From: Hyperoodon ampullatus
Lineage: Eukaryota; Chordata; Mammalia; Artiodactyla; Ziphiidae
DNA: 64,000 bases
Assembly (NCBI GenBank): GCA_949752795.1
Contig: CATKHW010000293.1
Coordinates: forward strand, 1,178,001 to 1,242,000
Reading direction: 5' to 3'
Positions 1 through 12,010 of the stretch are shown piece by piece. Within the stretch, counting starts at the first letter, position 1, and each line of letters begins with the position of its first letter. The position numbers were made by a program, and so were the translations under genes. Below the pieces are notes generated by a model, which saw only the letters and a list, made by a program, of their open reading frames with translations, ran no database searches and had not been told where the DNA came from.

Positions 1-1717
1 AGACAGAGCCACCCCAAGATTTAGGGCTGCACTGCATACAAGGACCTCAACTTGGATACACCTTAATTATCCCAGAAAATATAAACATGGTTCAAAAAAT
101 TGTGGTACTTACGTACGATGGAATATCCCTCAGCCATGAAATCAATGTCATAAGACCAGTAGCAACAAAATGGGTGGATTCAGGTACGATGATTCTAAGT
201 GAAATAAGTTACACAGAAAAAGAAACTTATCATAAGATATCACTTATGAAGATCCTGTAAACATGGCTACACTTGAACTGAGTTAGGAAAGAGAACAGTG
301 TCTGACATTTAGAAAACACTCTTATACCTGCTTAAGGGGGAAGGAGAGGTGGGGTGATGCATAAAACCAGAGTTTGATATAAGCACAGGTACCGTTCCAA
401 AAACCAACTATGGAATAGACAAGACCTACACCGTCCTCAGTGAAAGGGACTCAAAACCCCATATTTCCCGCAGAAGAAAATATCTGACTAGTAAGAATCT
501 TAAAACCTATGTATTGATATGTCTCCGTAAGGGAATCAAGTGTGTCTAGACTGGCATAAACATGGCAGCGAGAATCAGCTCAAACCCACTATAAAAAGGA
601 ATTTCAAAAACAAAACAAAAAAACAGGGAAATTCTTTACAATTCCTTCAGGGTCTCTGATGAAAGCTGGAATGACCCTATCTACAACGACAGCTGGATGT
701 GGCATAAGGCTGGACACTTGGGACTGAGATGATTGGTGAGATTGGGTGAGCAAATGCAGACCCTTTAAAGCAATAATGCATGGCACCCATTCCATGGGTC
801 CGAACTCTCCAGGTTGAAGGGAATATTACTACAGCTATAACATGTGCGGGAAACCTAGGGAAAGGACACACTGTGAATACGAAAGGTTTCTAAAACTCAA
901 CGAATAGTCCCTCTCCTGGTGCTCCGGTTTGACTTTCCGTCTGCTTTACTATCAACCTCCCAACTTGGAGAGACAGCCCCTTTAACTTCTTGGTTCGCAC
1001 AGGTTGCCAATTTGGCAGAGGATGAAAGGGAAGAGGGAGAACCAATGAGAGAGTAGCTGTTAGGCATTTGGACGGGCACATATCACTGTAATTTCCCGGC
1101 AGGAAGAAGAATTAAGCAAATTCTCAGCCACCCACCGGGAACCAGTATAGGTCCTGAACCAAAATTTTGGATTTGCGGTCAGCTCACCAAAAACGAGTTG
1201 AAAAATGGAGCTCAGGGGCACAGCAATTCACAAACTGGCCGAGTAATAAAGGACAACTATCGTCCAAAAATCTGTTGAGGGAAGGCAACGAGGCGGACTT
1301 GAAAGCGAGGCAGAATAGCAGGAAACAGATTTCAAGAGGTACGTTGGAATCGCCTTTAAAGCACAGGAAGAGGGGCACAACTTCGACAATGATGCACTTG
1401 GCCAAAAAGGGCGTATGCGTTTTCTCCTGAATATATTCAGGAGAAAACGCATACGCCCTTTTTGGCCAAGCAAGCAAGCGGGCAATGCAAATCTGCACTA
1501 CAAAGAAGTATCACTTCCAACCGGTCAAAAGGGACATCCACAAAATGTGTAAGAACAAGAAAGGCAAGACAGGCCCTGGAGAACAGGGAGCCTTGTTATG
1601 CTGATGGGCGGGATCTAAATTGCCAACTGCCTCTCCGGAGGAGTGCATTCTGTTCCCTAAAACAAGCAAAGAACAGAGCTACAGAGCCAAGGGCAGTACC
1701 AGTCTAGGGAATATACC
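1..1717 (+). repeat. Satellite monomer 0 (5' truncated by the window edge)
   Basis: Starts about 22 bp into the unit. It shares variants with monomer 6 in the GAAGAAAATATCTG region (about 473) and in GGCTGGACACTTGG (about 700). Palindrome at 1397-1470. Confidence 0.9.
1397..1470. repeat. 74-bp perfect palindrome, one per monomer (first of 20)
   Basis: The arms are 37 bp with no spacer. The left arm starts CTTGGCCAAAAAGGGCGTAT, the centre is CCTGAATATATTCAGG, and the right arm is the exact reverse complement. Copies start at 1397, 3136, 4875, 6614, 8353, 13439, 15171, 16906, 18645, 20384, 22123, 23862, 25601, 27339, 29078, 30817, 32554, 34293, 36032 and 37769. By my reading twelve are perfect over 74 bp. 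Three (18645, 25601, 30817) have 34-bp perfect arms because the right flank reads GGCCTAG. The other five carry one or a few mismatches. Two monomers lack it (near 10,095 and 11,764). It can form a hairpin or cruciform. It is not a bacterial terminator. Confidence 0.95.
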
Positions 1718-3456
1718 TTGGGAAAACTGAAAATCAATAAGACAGAGCCACCCCAAAATTTAGGGCTGCACTGAATACAAGGACCTCAACTTGGATACAC
1801 CTTAAGTATCCCAGAAAATATAAACATGGTTCAAAAAATTGTGGTACTTACGTACGATGGAATATCCCTCAGCCATGAAATCAATGTCATAAGACCAGTA
1901 GCAGCAAAATGGGTGGATTCAGGTACGATGATTCTAAGTGAAATAAGTCACACAGAAAAAGAAACTTATCATAAGATATCACTTATGAAGATCCTGTAAA
2001 CATGGCTACACTTGAACTGAGTTAGGAAAGAGAACAGTGTCTGACATTTAGAAAACACTCTTATACCTGCTTAAGGGGGAAGGAGAGGTGGGGTGATGCA
2101 TAAAACCAGAGTTTGATATAAGCACAGGTACCGTTCCAAAAACCAACTATGGAATAGACAAGACCTACACCGTCCTCAGTGAAAGGGACTCAAAACCCCA
2201 TATTTCCCGCAGAGGAAAATATCTGACTAGTAAGAATCTTAAAACCTATCTATTGATATGTCTCCGTAAGGGAATCAAGTGTGTCTAGACTGGCATAAAC
2301 ATGGCAGCGAGAATCAGCTCAAACCCACTATAAAAAGGAATTTCAAAAACAAAACAAAAAAACTGGGAAATTCTTTACAATTCCTTCAGGGTCTCTGATG
2401 AAAGCTGGAATGACCCTATCTACAACGACAGCTGGATGTGGCATAAGGAGGGACACTTGGGACTGAGACGATTGGTGAGATTGGGTGAGCAAATGCAGAC
2501 CCTTTAAAGCAATAATGCATGGCACCCATTCCATGGGTCCGAACTCTCCAGGTTGAAGGGAATATTATTACAGCTATAACATGTGCGGGAAACCTAGAGA
2601 ACGGACACACTGCGAATACGAAAGGTTTCTAAAACTCAACGAATAGTCCCTCTCCTGGTGCTCCGGTTTGACTTTCCGTCTGCTTTACTATCAACCTCCC
2701 AACTTGGAGAGACAGCCCCTTTAACCTCTTGGTTCGCACAGGTTGCCAATTTGGCAGAGGATGAAAGGGAAGAGGGAGAACCAATGAGAGAGTAGCTGTT
2801 AGGCATTTGGACGGGCACATATCACTGTAATTTCCCGGCAGGAAGAAGAATTAAGCAAATTCTCAGCCACCCACCGGGAACCAGTATAGGTCCTGAACCA
2901 AAATTTTGGACTTGCGGTCAGCTCACCAAAAACGAGTTGAAAAATGGAGCTCAGGGGCACAGCAATTCACAAACTGGCCGAGTAATAAAGGACAACTATC
3001 GTCCAAAAATCTGTTGAGGGAAGGCAACGAGGCGGACTTGAAAGCGAGGCAGAATAGCAGGAAACAGATTTCAAGAGGTACGTTGGAATCGCCTTTAAAG
3101 CATAGGAAGAGGGGCACAACTTCGACAATGATGCACTTGGCCAAAAAGGGCGTATGCGTTTTCTCCTGAATATATTCAGGAGAAAACGCATACGCCCTTT
3201 TTGGCCAAGCAAGCAAGCGGGCAATGCAAATCTGCACTACAAAGAAGTATCACTTCCCACCGGTCAAAAGGGACATCCACAAAATGTGTAAGAACAAGAA
3301 AGGCAAGACAGGCCCTGGAGAACAGGGAGCCTTGTTATGCTGATGGGCGGGATGTAAATTGCCAACTGCCTCTCTGGAGGAGTGCATTCTGTTCCCTAAA
3401 ACAAGTAAAGAACAGAGCTACAGAGCCAAGGGCACTACCAGTCTAGGGAATATACC
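1718..3456 (+). repeat. Satellite monomer 1, 1739 bp
   Basis: Full unit with a perfect palindrome at 3136-3209. From about 2200 on it belongs to the type that runs through monomers 1 to 5 (GGAGGGACACTTGG near 2448). Confidence 0.9.
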
Positions 3457-4103
3457 TTGGGAAAACTGAAAATCAATAAGACAGAGCCACCCCAAAATTT
3501 AGGGCTGCACTGCATACAAGGACCTCAACTTGGATACACCTTAAGTATCCCAGAAAATATAAACATGGTTCAAAAAATTGTGGTACTTACGTACGATGGA
3601 ATATCCCTCAGCCATGAAATCAATGTCATAAGACCAGTAGCAGCAAAATGGGTGGATTCAGGTATGATGATTCTAAGTGAAATAAGTCACACAGAAAAAG
3701 AAACTTATCATAAGATATCACTTATGAAGATCCTGTAAACATGGCTACACTTGAACTGAGTTAGGAAAGAGAACAGTGTCTCACATTTAGAAAACACTCT
3801 TATACCTGCTTAAGGGGGAAGGAGAGGTGGGGTGATGCATAAAACCAGAGTTTGATATAAGCACAGGTACCGTTCCAAAAACCAACTATGGAATAGACAA
3901 GACCTACACCGTCCTCAGTGAAAGGGACTCAAAACCCCATATTTCCCGCAGAGGAAAATATCTGACTAGTAAGAATCTTAAAACCTATCTATTGATATGT
4001 CTCCGTAAGGGAATCAAGTGTGTCTAGACTGGCATAAACATGGCAGCGAGAATCAGCTCAAACCCACTATAAAAAGGAATTTCAAAAACAAAACAAAAAA
4101 ACT
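3221..4103 (+). repeat. LINE-1-derived half of the satellite monomer (representative copy)
   Basis: Read against the LINE-1 consensus as I know it, this stretch follows the end of ORF2, then the 3' UTR, then the tail, in order and on the plus strand. Near 3221 GCAATGCAAATC parallels the ORF2 run around GAAATGCAAATC. Near 3595 GGAATATCCCTCAGCCATGAAATC parallels GGAATATTACTCAGCCATAAAAAG. Near 3680 AGTGAAATAAGTCACACAGA parallels AGTGAAGTAAGTCAGAAAGA. The block closes at about 4070-4103 with an A-rich run that looks like a decayed poly(A) tail. The reading frame is long broken. The same block recurs at the same offset in every monomer. Similarity is clear but old; percent identity would need an alignment. 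Confidence 0.8.
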
Positions 4104-5195
4104 GGGAAATTCTTTACAATTCCTTCAGGGTCTCTGATGAAAGCTGGAATGACCCTATCTACAACGACAGCTGGATGTGGCATAAGGAGGGACACTTGGG
4201 ACTGAGACGATTGGTGAGATTGGGTGAGCAAATGCAGACCCTTTAAAGCAATAATGCATGGCACCCATTCCATGGGTCCGAACTCTCCAGGTTGAAGGGA
4301 ATATTACTACAGCTATAACATGTGCGGGAAACCTAGAGAACGGACACACTGTGAATACGAAAGGTTTCTAAAACTCAACGAATAGTCCCTCTCCTGGTGC
4401 TCCGGTTTGACTTTCCGTCTGCTTTACTATCAACCTCCCAACTTGGAGAGACAGCCCCTTTAACCTCTTGGTTCGCACAGGTTGCCAATTTGGCAGAGGA
4501 TGAAAGGGAAGAGGGAGAACCAATGAGAGAGTAGCTGTTAGGCATTTGGACGGGCACATATCACTGTAATTTCCCGGCAGGAAGAAGAATTAAGCAAATT
4601 CTCAGCCACCCACCGGGAACCAGTATAGGTCCTGAACCAAAATTTTGGACTTGCGGTCAGCTCACCAAAAACGAGTTGAAAAATGGAGCTCAGGGGCACA
4701 GCAATTCACAAACTGGCCGAGTAATAAAGGACAACTATCGTCCAAAAATCTGTTGAGGGAAGGCAACGAGGCGGACTTGAAAGCGAGGCAGAATAGCAGG
4801 AAACAGATTTCAAGAGGTACGTTGGAATCGCCTTTAAAGCACAGGAAGAGGGGCACAACTTCGACAATGATGCACTTGGCCAAAAAGGGCGTATGCGTTT
4901 TCTCCTGAATATATTCAGGAGAAAACGCATACGCCCTTTTTGGCCAAGCAAGCAAGCGGGCAATGCAAATCTGCACTACAAAGAAGTATCACTTCCCACC
5001 GGTCAAAAGGGACATCCACAAAATGTGTAAGAACAAGAAAGGCAAGACAGGCCCTGGAGAACAGGGAGCCTTGTTATGCTGATGGGCGGGATGTAAATTG
5101 CCAACTGCCTCTCTGGAGGAGTGCATTCTGTTCCCTAAAACAAGTAAAGAACAGAGCTACAGAGCCAAGGGCACTACCAGTCTAGGGAATATACC
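3457..5195 (+). repeat. Satellite monomer 2, 1739 bp
   Basis: Full unit with a perfect palindrome at 4875-4948. Used here as the reference monomer for sub-structure: LINE-like to 4103, unknown 4104-4874, palindrome, then the start of the next LINE-like block. Confidence 0.9.
4104..4874 (+). repeat. Non-LINE half of the satellite monomer (representative copy)
   Basis: About 770 bp between the LINE-1 A-rich tail and the palindrome. I do not recognise its source. It contains no long open frame with a recognisable domain and no clear internal repeat. It is shared by all core monomers and, with many changes, by the old copies at 56.4-60.7 kb (for example the GAGGATGAAAGGGAAGAGGG run). It could be the original genomic flank of the LINE-1 insertion that founded the satellite, but that is inference. 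Confidence 0.7.
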
Positions 5196-6934
5196 TTGGG
5201 AAAACTGAAAATCAATAAGACAGAGCCACCCCAAAATTTAGGGCTGCACTGCATACAAGGACCTCAACTTGGATACACCTTAAGTATCCCAGAAAATATA
5301 AACATGGTTCAAAAAATTGTGGTACTTACGTACGATGGAATATCCCTCAGCCATGAAATCAATGTCATAAGACCAGTAGCAGCAAAATGGGTGGATTCAG
5401 GTACGATGATTCTAAGTGAAATAAGTCACACAGAAAAAGAAACTTATCATAAGATATCACTTATGAAGATCCTGTAAACATGGCTACACTTGAACTGAGT
5501 TAGGAAAGAGAACAGTGTCTCACATTTAGAAAACACTCTTGTACCTGCTTAAGGGGGAAGGAGAGGTTGGGTGATGCATAAAACCAGAGTTTGATATAAG
5601 CACAGGTACCGTTCCAAAAACCAACTATGGAATAGACAAGACCTACACCGTCCTCAGTGAAAGGGACTCAAAACCCCATATTTCCCGCAGAGGAAAATAT
5701 CTGACTAGTAAGAATCTTAAAACCTATCTATTGATATGTCTCCGTAAGGGAATCAAGTGTGTCTAGACTGGCATAAACATGGCAGCGAGAATCAGCTCAA
5801 ACCCACTATAAAAAGGAATTTCAAAAACAAAACAAAAAAACTGGGAAATTCTTTACAATTCCTTCAGGGTCTCTGATGAAAGCTGGAATGACCCTATCTA
5901 CAACGACAGCTGGATGTGGCATAAGGAGGGACACTTGGGACTGAGACGATTGGTGAGATTGGGTGAGCAAATGCAGACCCTTTAAAGCAATAATGCATGG
6001 CACCCATTCCATGGGTCCGAACTCTCCAGGTTGAAGGGAATATTATTACAGCTATAACATGTGCGGGAAACCTAGAGAACGGACACACTGTGAATACGAA
6101 AGGTTTCTAAAACTCAACGAATAGTCCCTCTCCTGGTGCTCCGGTTTGACTTTCCGTCTACTTTACTATCAACCTCCCAACTTGGAGAGACAGCCCCTTT
6201 AACCTCTTGGTTCGCACAGGTTGCCAATTTGGCAGAGGATGAAAGGGAAGAGGGAGAACCAATGAGAGAGTAGCTGTTAGGCATTTGGACGGGCACATAT
6301 CACTGTAATTTCCCGGCAGGAAGAAGAATTAAGCAAATTCTCAGCCACCCACCGGGAACCAGTATAGGTCCTGAACCAAAATTTTGGACTTGCGGTCAGC
6401 TCACCAAAAACGAGTTGAAAAATGGAGCTCAGGGGCACAGCAATTCACAAACTGGCCGAGTAATAAAGGACAACTATCGTCCAAAAATCTGTTGAGGGAA
6501 GGCAACGAGGCGGACTTGAAAGCGAGGCAGAATAGCAGGAAACAGATTTCAAGAGGTACGTTGGAATCGCCTTTAAAGCACAGGAAGAGGGGCACAACTT
6601 CGACAATGATGCACTTGGCCAAAAAGGGCGTATGCGTTTTCTCCTGAATATATTCAGGAGAAAACGCATACGCCCTTTTTGGCCAAGCAAGCAAGCGGGC
6701 AATGCAAATCTGCACTACAAAGAAGTATCACTTCCCACCGGTCAAAAGGGACATCCACAAAATGTGTAAGAACAAGAAAGGCAAGACAGGCCCTGGAGAA
6801 CAGGGAGCCTTGTTATGCTGATGGGCGGGATGTAAATTGCCAACTGCCTCTCTGGAGGAGTGCATTCTGTTCCCTAAAACAAGTAAAGAACAGAGCTACA
6901 GAGCCAAGGGCACTACCAGTCTAGGGAATATACC
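5196..6934 (+). repeat. Satellite monomer 3, 1739 bp
   Basis: Full unit with a perfect palindrome at 6614-6687. It shares CTTGTACCTGC (about 5538) and GAGGTTGGGTG with monomer 4 only, so these two are a recent pair. Confidence 0.9.
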
Positions 6935-8673
6935 TTGGGAAAACTGAAAATCAATAAGACAGAGCCACCCCAAAATTTAGGGCTGCACTGCATACAAGGA
7001 CCTCAACTTGGATACACCTTAAGTATCCCAGAAAATATAAACATGGTTCAAAAAATTGTGGTACTTACGTACGATGGAATATCCCTCAGCCATGAAATCA
7101 ATGTCATAAGACCAGTAGCAGCAAAATGGGTGGATTCAGGTACGATGATTCTAAGTGAAATAAGTCACACAGAAAAAGAAACTTATCATAAGATATCACT
7201 TATGAAGATCCTGTAAACATGGCTACACTTGAACTGAGTTAGGAAAGAGAACAGTGTCTCACATTTAGAAAACACTCTTGTACCTGCTTAAGGGGGAAGG
7301 AGAGGTTGGGTGATGCATAAAACCAGAGTTTGATATAAGCACAGGTACCGTTCCAAAAACCAACTATGGAATAGACAAGACCTACACCGTCCTCAGTGAA
7401 AGGGACTCAAAACCCCATATTTCCCGCAGAGGAAAATATCTGACTAGTAAGAATCTTAAAACCTATCTATTGATATGTCTCCGTAAGGGAATCAAGTGTG
7501 TCTAGACTGGCATAAACATGGCAGCGAGAATCAGCTCAAACCCACTATAAAAAGGAATTTCAAAAACAAAACAAAAAAACTGGGAAATTCTTTACAATTC
7601 CTTCAGGGTCTCTGATGAAAGCTGGAATGACCCTATCTACAACGACAGCTGGATGTGGCATAAGGAGGGACACTTGGGACTGAGACGATTGGTGAGATTG
7701 GGTGAGCAAATGCAGACCCTTTAAAGCAATAATGCATGGCACCCATTCCATGGGTCCGAACTCTCCAGGTTGAAGGGAATATTATTACAGCTATAACATG
7801 TGCGGGAAACCTAGAGAACGGACACACTGTGAATACGAAAGGTTTCTAAAACTCAACGAATAGTCCCTCTCCTGGTGCTCCAGTTTGACTTTCCGTCTGC
7901 TTTACTATCAACCTCCCAACTTGGAGAGACAGCCCCTTTAACCTCTTGGTTCGCACAGGTTGCCAATTTGGCAGAGGATGAAAGGGAAGAGGGAGAACCA
8001 ATGAGAGAGTAGCTGTTAGGCATTTGGACGGGCACATATCACTGTAATTTCCCGGCAGGAAGAAGAATTAAGCAAATTCTCAGCCACCCACCGGGAACCA
8101 GTATAGGTCCTGAACCAAAATTTTGGACTTGCGGTCAGCTCACCAAAAACGAGTTGAAAAATGGAGCTCAGGGGCACAGCAATTCACAAACTGGCCGAGT
8201 AATAAAGGACAACTATCGTCCAAAAATCTGTTGAGGGAAGGCAACGAGGCGGACTTGAAAGCGAGGCAGAATAGCAGGAAACAGATTTCAAGAGGTACGT
8301 TGGAATCGCCTTTAAAGCACAGGAAGAGGGGCACAACTTCGACAATGATGCACTTGGCCAAAAAGGGCGTATGCGTTTTCTCCTGAATATATTCAGGAGA
8401 AAACGCATACGCCCTTTTTGGCCAAGCAAGCAAGCGGGCAATGCAAATCTGCACTACAAAGAAGTATCACTTCCCACCGGTCAAAAGGGACATCCACAAA
8501 ATGTGTAAGAACAAGAAAGGCAAGACAGGCCCTGGAGAACAGGGAGCCTTGTTATGCTGATGGGCGGGATGTAAATTGCCAACTGCCTCTCTGGAGGAGT
8601 GCATTCTGTTCCCTAAAACAAGTAAAGAACAGAGCTACAGAGCCAAGGGCACTACCAGTCTAGGGAATATACC
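6935..8673 (+). repeat. Satellite monomer 4, 1739 bp
   Basis: Full unit with a perfect palindrome at 8353-8426. Nearly identical to monomer 3. Confidence 0.9.
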
Positions 8674-10341
8674 TTGGGAAAACTGAAATCAATAAGACAG
8701 AGCCACCCCAAAATTTAGGGCTGCACTGCATACAAGGACCTCAACTTGGATACACCTTAAGTATCCCAGAAAATATAAACATGGTTCAAAAAATTGTGGT
8801 ACTTACGTACGATGGAATATCCCTCAGCCATGAAATCAATGTCATAAGACCAGTAGCAGCAAAATGGGTGGATTCAGGTACGGTGATTCTAAGTGAAATA
8901 AGTCACACAGAAAAAGAAACTTATCATAAGATATCACTTATGAAGATCCTGTAAACATGGCTACACTTGAACTGAGTTAGGAAAGAGAACAGTGTCGCAC
9001 ATTTAGAAAACACTCTTATACCTGCTTAAGGGGGAAGGAGAGGTGGGGTGATGCATAAAACCAGAGTTTGATATAAGCACAGGTACCGTTCCAAAAACCA
9101 ACTATGGAATAGACAAGACCTACACCGTCCTCAGTGAAAGGGACTCAAAACCCCATATTTCCCGCAGAGGAAAATATCTGACTAGTAAGAATCTTAAAAC
9201 CTATCTATTGATATGTCTCCGTAAGGGAATCAAGTGTGTCTAGACTGGCATAAACATGGCAGCGAGAATCAGCTCAAACCCACTATAAAAAGGAATTTCA
9301 AAAACAAAACAAAAAAACTGGGAAATTCTTTACAATTCCTTCAGGGTCTCTGATGAAAGCTGGAATGACCCTATCTACAACGACAGCTGGATGTGGCATA
9401 AGGAGGGACACTTGGGACTGAGACGATTGGTGAGATTGGGTGAGCAAATGCAGACCCTTTAAAGCAATAATGCATGGCACCCATTCCATGGGTCCGAACT
9501 CTCCAGGTTGAAGGGAATATTACTACAGCTATAACATGTGCGGGAAACCTAGAGAACGGACACACTGTGAATACGAAAGGTTTCTAAAACTCAACGAATA
9601 GTCCCTCTCCTGGTGCTCCGGTTTGACTTTCCGTCTGCTTTACTATCAACCTCCCAACTTGGAGAGACAGCCCCTTTAACCTCTTGGTTCGCACAGGTTG
9701 CCAATTTGGCAGAGGATGAAAGGGAAGAGGGAGAACCAATGAGAGAGTAGCTGTTAGGCATTTGGACGGGCACATATCACTGTAATTTCCCGGCAGGAAG
9801 AAGAATTAACCAAATTCTCAGCCACCCACCGGGAACCAGTATAGGTCCTGAACCAAAATTTTGGACTTGCGGTCAGCTCACCAAAAACGAGTTGAAAAAT
9901 GGAGCTCAGGGGCACAGCAATTCACAAACTGGCCGAGTAATAAAGGACAACTATCGTCCAAAAATCTGTTGAGGGAAGGCAACGAGGCGGACTTGAAAGC
10001 GAGGCAGAATAGCAGGAAACAGATTTCAAGAGGTACGTTGGAATCGCCTTTAAAGCACAGGAAGAGGGGCACAACTTCGACAATGATGCACTTGGCCAAA
10101 TAGGGCGTATGCAAATCTGCACTACAAAGAAATATCACTTCCCACCGGTCAAAAGGGACATCCACAAAATGTGTAAGAACAAGAAAGGCAAGACAGGCCC
10201 TGGAGAACAGGGAGCCTTGTTATGCTGATGGGCGGGATGTAAATTGCCAACTGCCTCTCTGGAGGTGTGCATTCTGTTCCCTAAAACAAGTAAAGAACAG
10301 AGCTACAGAGCCAAGGGCACTACCAGTCTAGGGAATATACC
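8674..10341 (+). repeat. Satellite monomer 5, 1668 bp, palindrome deleted
   Basis: Lacks one A near the unit start (AAACTGAAATC at about 8680) and lacks a 70-bp piece at about 10,101-10,114. There GGCCAAATAGGGCGTATGC joins directly to AAATCTGCAC. The deletion removes the palindrome centre and right arm. Confidence 0.9.
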
Positions 10342-12010
10342 TTGGGAAAACTGAAAATCAATAAGACAGAGCCACCCCAAAATTTAGGGCTGCACTGCAT
10401 ACAAGGACCTCAACTTGGATACACCTTAAGTATCCCAGAAAATATAAACATGGTTCAAAAAATTGTGGTACTTACGTACGATGGAATATCCCTCAGGCAT
10501 GAAATCAATGTCATAAGACCAGTAGCAACAAAATGGGTGGATTCAGGTACGATGATTCTAAGTGAAATAAGTCACACAGAAAAAGAAACTTATCATAAGA
10601 TATCACTTATGAAGATCCTGTAAACATGGCTACACTTGAACTGAGTTAGGAAAGAGAACAGTGTCTGACATTTAGAAAACACTCTTATACCTGCTTAAGG
10701 GGGAAGGAGAGGTGGGGTGATGCATAAAACCAGAGTTTGATATAAGCACAGGTACCGTTCCAAAAACCAACTATGGAATAGACAAGACCTACACCGTCCT
10801 CAGTGAAAGGGACTCAAAACCCCATATTTCCCGCAGAAGAAGATATCTGACTAGTAAGAATCTTAAAACCTATGTATTGATATGTCTCCGTAAGGGAATC
10901 AAGTGTGTCTAGACTGGCATAAATATGGCAGCGAGAATCAGCTCAAACCCACTATAAAAAGGAATTTCAAAAACAAAACAAAAAAACTGGGAAATTCTTT
11001 ACAATTCCTTCAGGGTCTGTGATGAAAGCTGGAATGACCCTATCTACAACGACAGCTGGATGTGGCATAAGGCTGGACACTTGGGACTGAGATGATTGGT
11101 GAGATTGGGTGAGCAAATCCAGACCCTTTAAAGCAATAATGCATGGCACCCATTCCATGGGTCCGAACTCTCCAGGTTGAAGGGAATATTACTACAGCTA
11201 TAACATGTGCGGGAAACCTAGGGAAAGGACACACGGTGAATACGAAAGGTTTCTAAAACTCAACGAATAGTCCCTCTCCTGGTGCTCCGGTTTGACTTTC
11301 CGTCTGCTTTACTATCAACCTCCCAACTTGGAGAGACAGCCCCTTTAACCTCTTGGTTCGCACAGGTTGCCAATTTGGCAGAGGATGAAAGGGAAGAGGG
11401 AGAACCAATGAGAGAGTAGCTGTTAGGCATTTGGACGGGCACATATCACTGTAATTTCCCGGCAGGAAGAAGAATTAACCAAATTCTCAGCCACCCACCG
11501 GGAACCAGTATAGGTCCTGAACCAAAATTTTGGACTTGCGGTCAGCTCACCAAAAACGAGTTGAAAAATGGAGCTCAGGGGCACAGCAATTCACAAACTG
11601 GCCGAGTAATAAAGGACAACTATCGTCCAAAAATCTGTTGAGGGAAGGCAACGAGGCGGACTTGAAAGCGAGGCAGAATAGCAGGAAACAGATTTCAAGA
11701 GGTACGTTGGAATCGCCTTTAAAGCACAGGAAGAGGGGCACAACTTCGACAATGATGCACTTGGCCAAATAGGGCGTATGCAAATCTGCACTACAAAGAA
11801 GTATCACTTCCCACCGGTCAAAAGGGACATCCACAAAATGTGTAAGAACAAGAAAGGCACGACAGGCCCTGGAGAACAGGGAGCCTTGTTATGCTGATGG
11901 GCGGGATGTAAATTGCCAACTGCCTCTCTGGAGGTGTGCATTCTGTTCCCTAAAACAAGCAAAGAACAGAGCTACAGAGCCAAGGGCACTACCAGTCTAG
12001 GGAATATACC
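10342..12010 (+). repeat. Satellite monomer 6, 1669 bp, palindrome deleted
   Basis: Carries the same 70-bp deletion as monomer 5 (junction near 11,771-11,784), with the same GGCCAAATAGGG base change. It shares monomer 0 variants around 10,837 and 11,070, so it is a recombinant or sister of that type. Confidence 0.9.

Noticed and set aside
1397..1470. Rho-independent terminator or small RNA hairpin gene
   Set aside because: No bacterial context, no loop or U-tract, and symmetry extends to the centre. It is treated as a DNA palindrome.
3457..3738. Plus-strand 93-codon frame repeated in almost every monomer with few amino-acid changes
   Set aside because: It starts with TTG, lies in decayed LINE-1 sequence in a frame unrelated to ORF2, and is conserved only because the DNA is homogenised.
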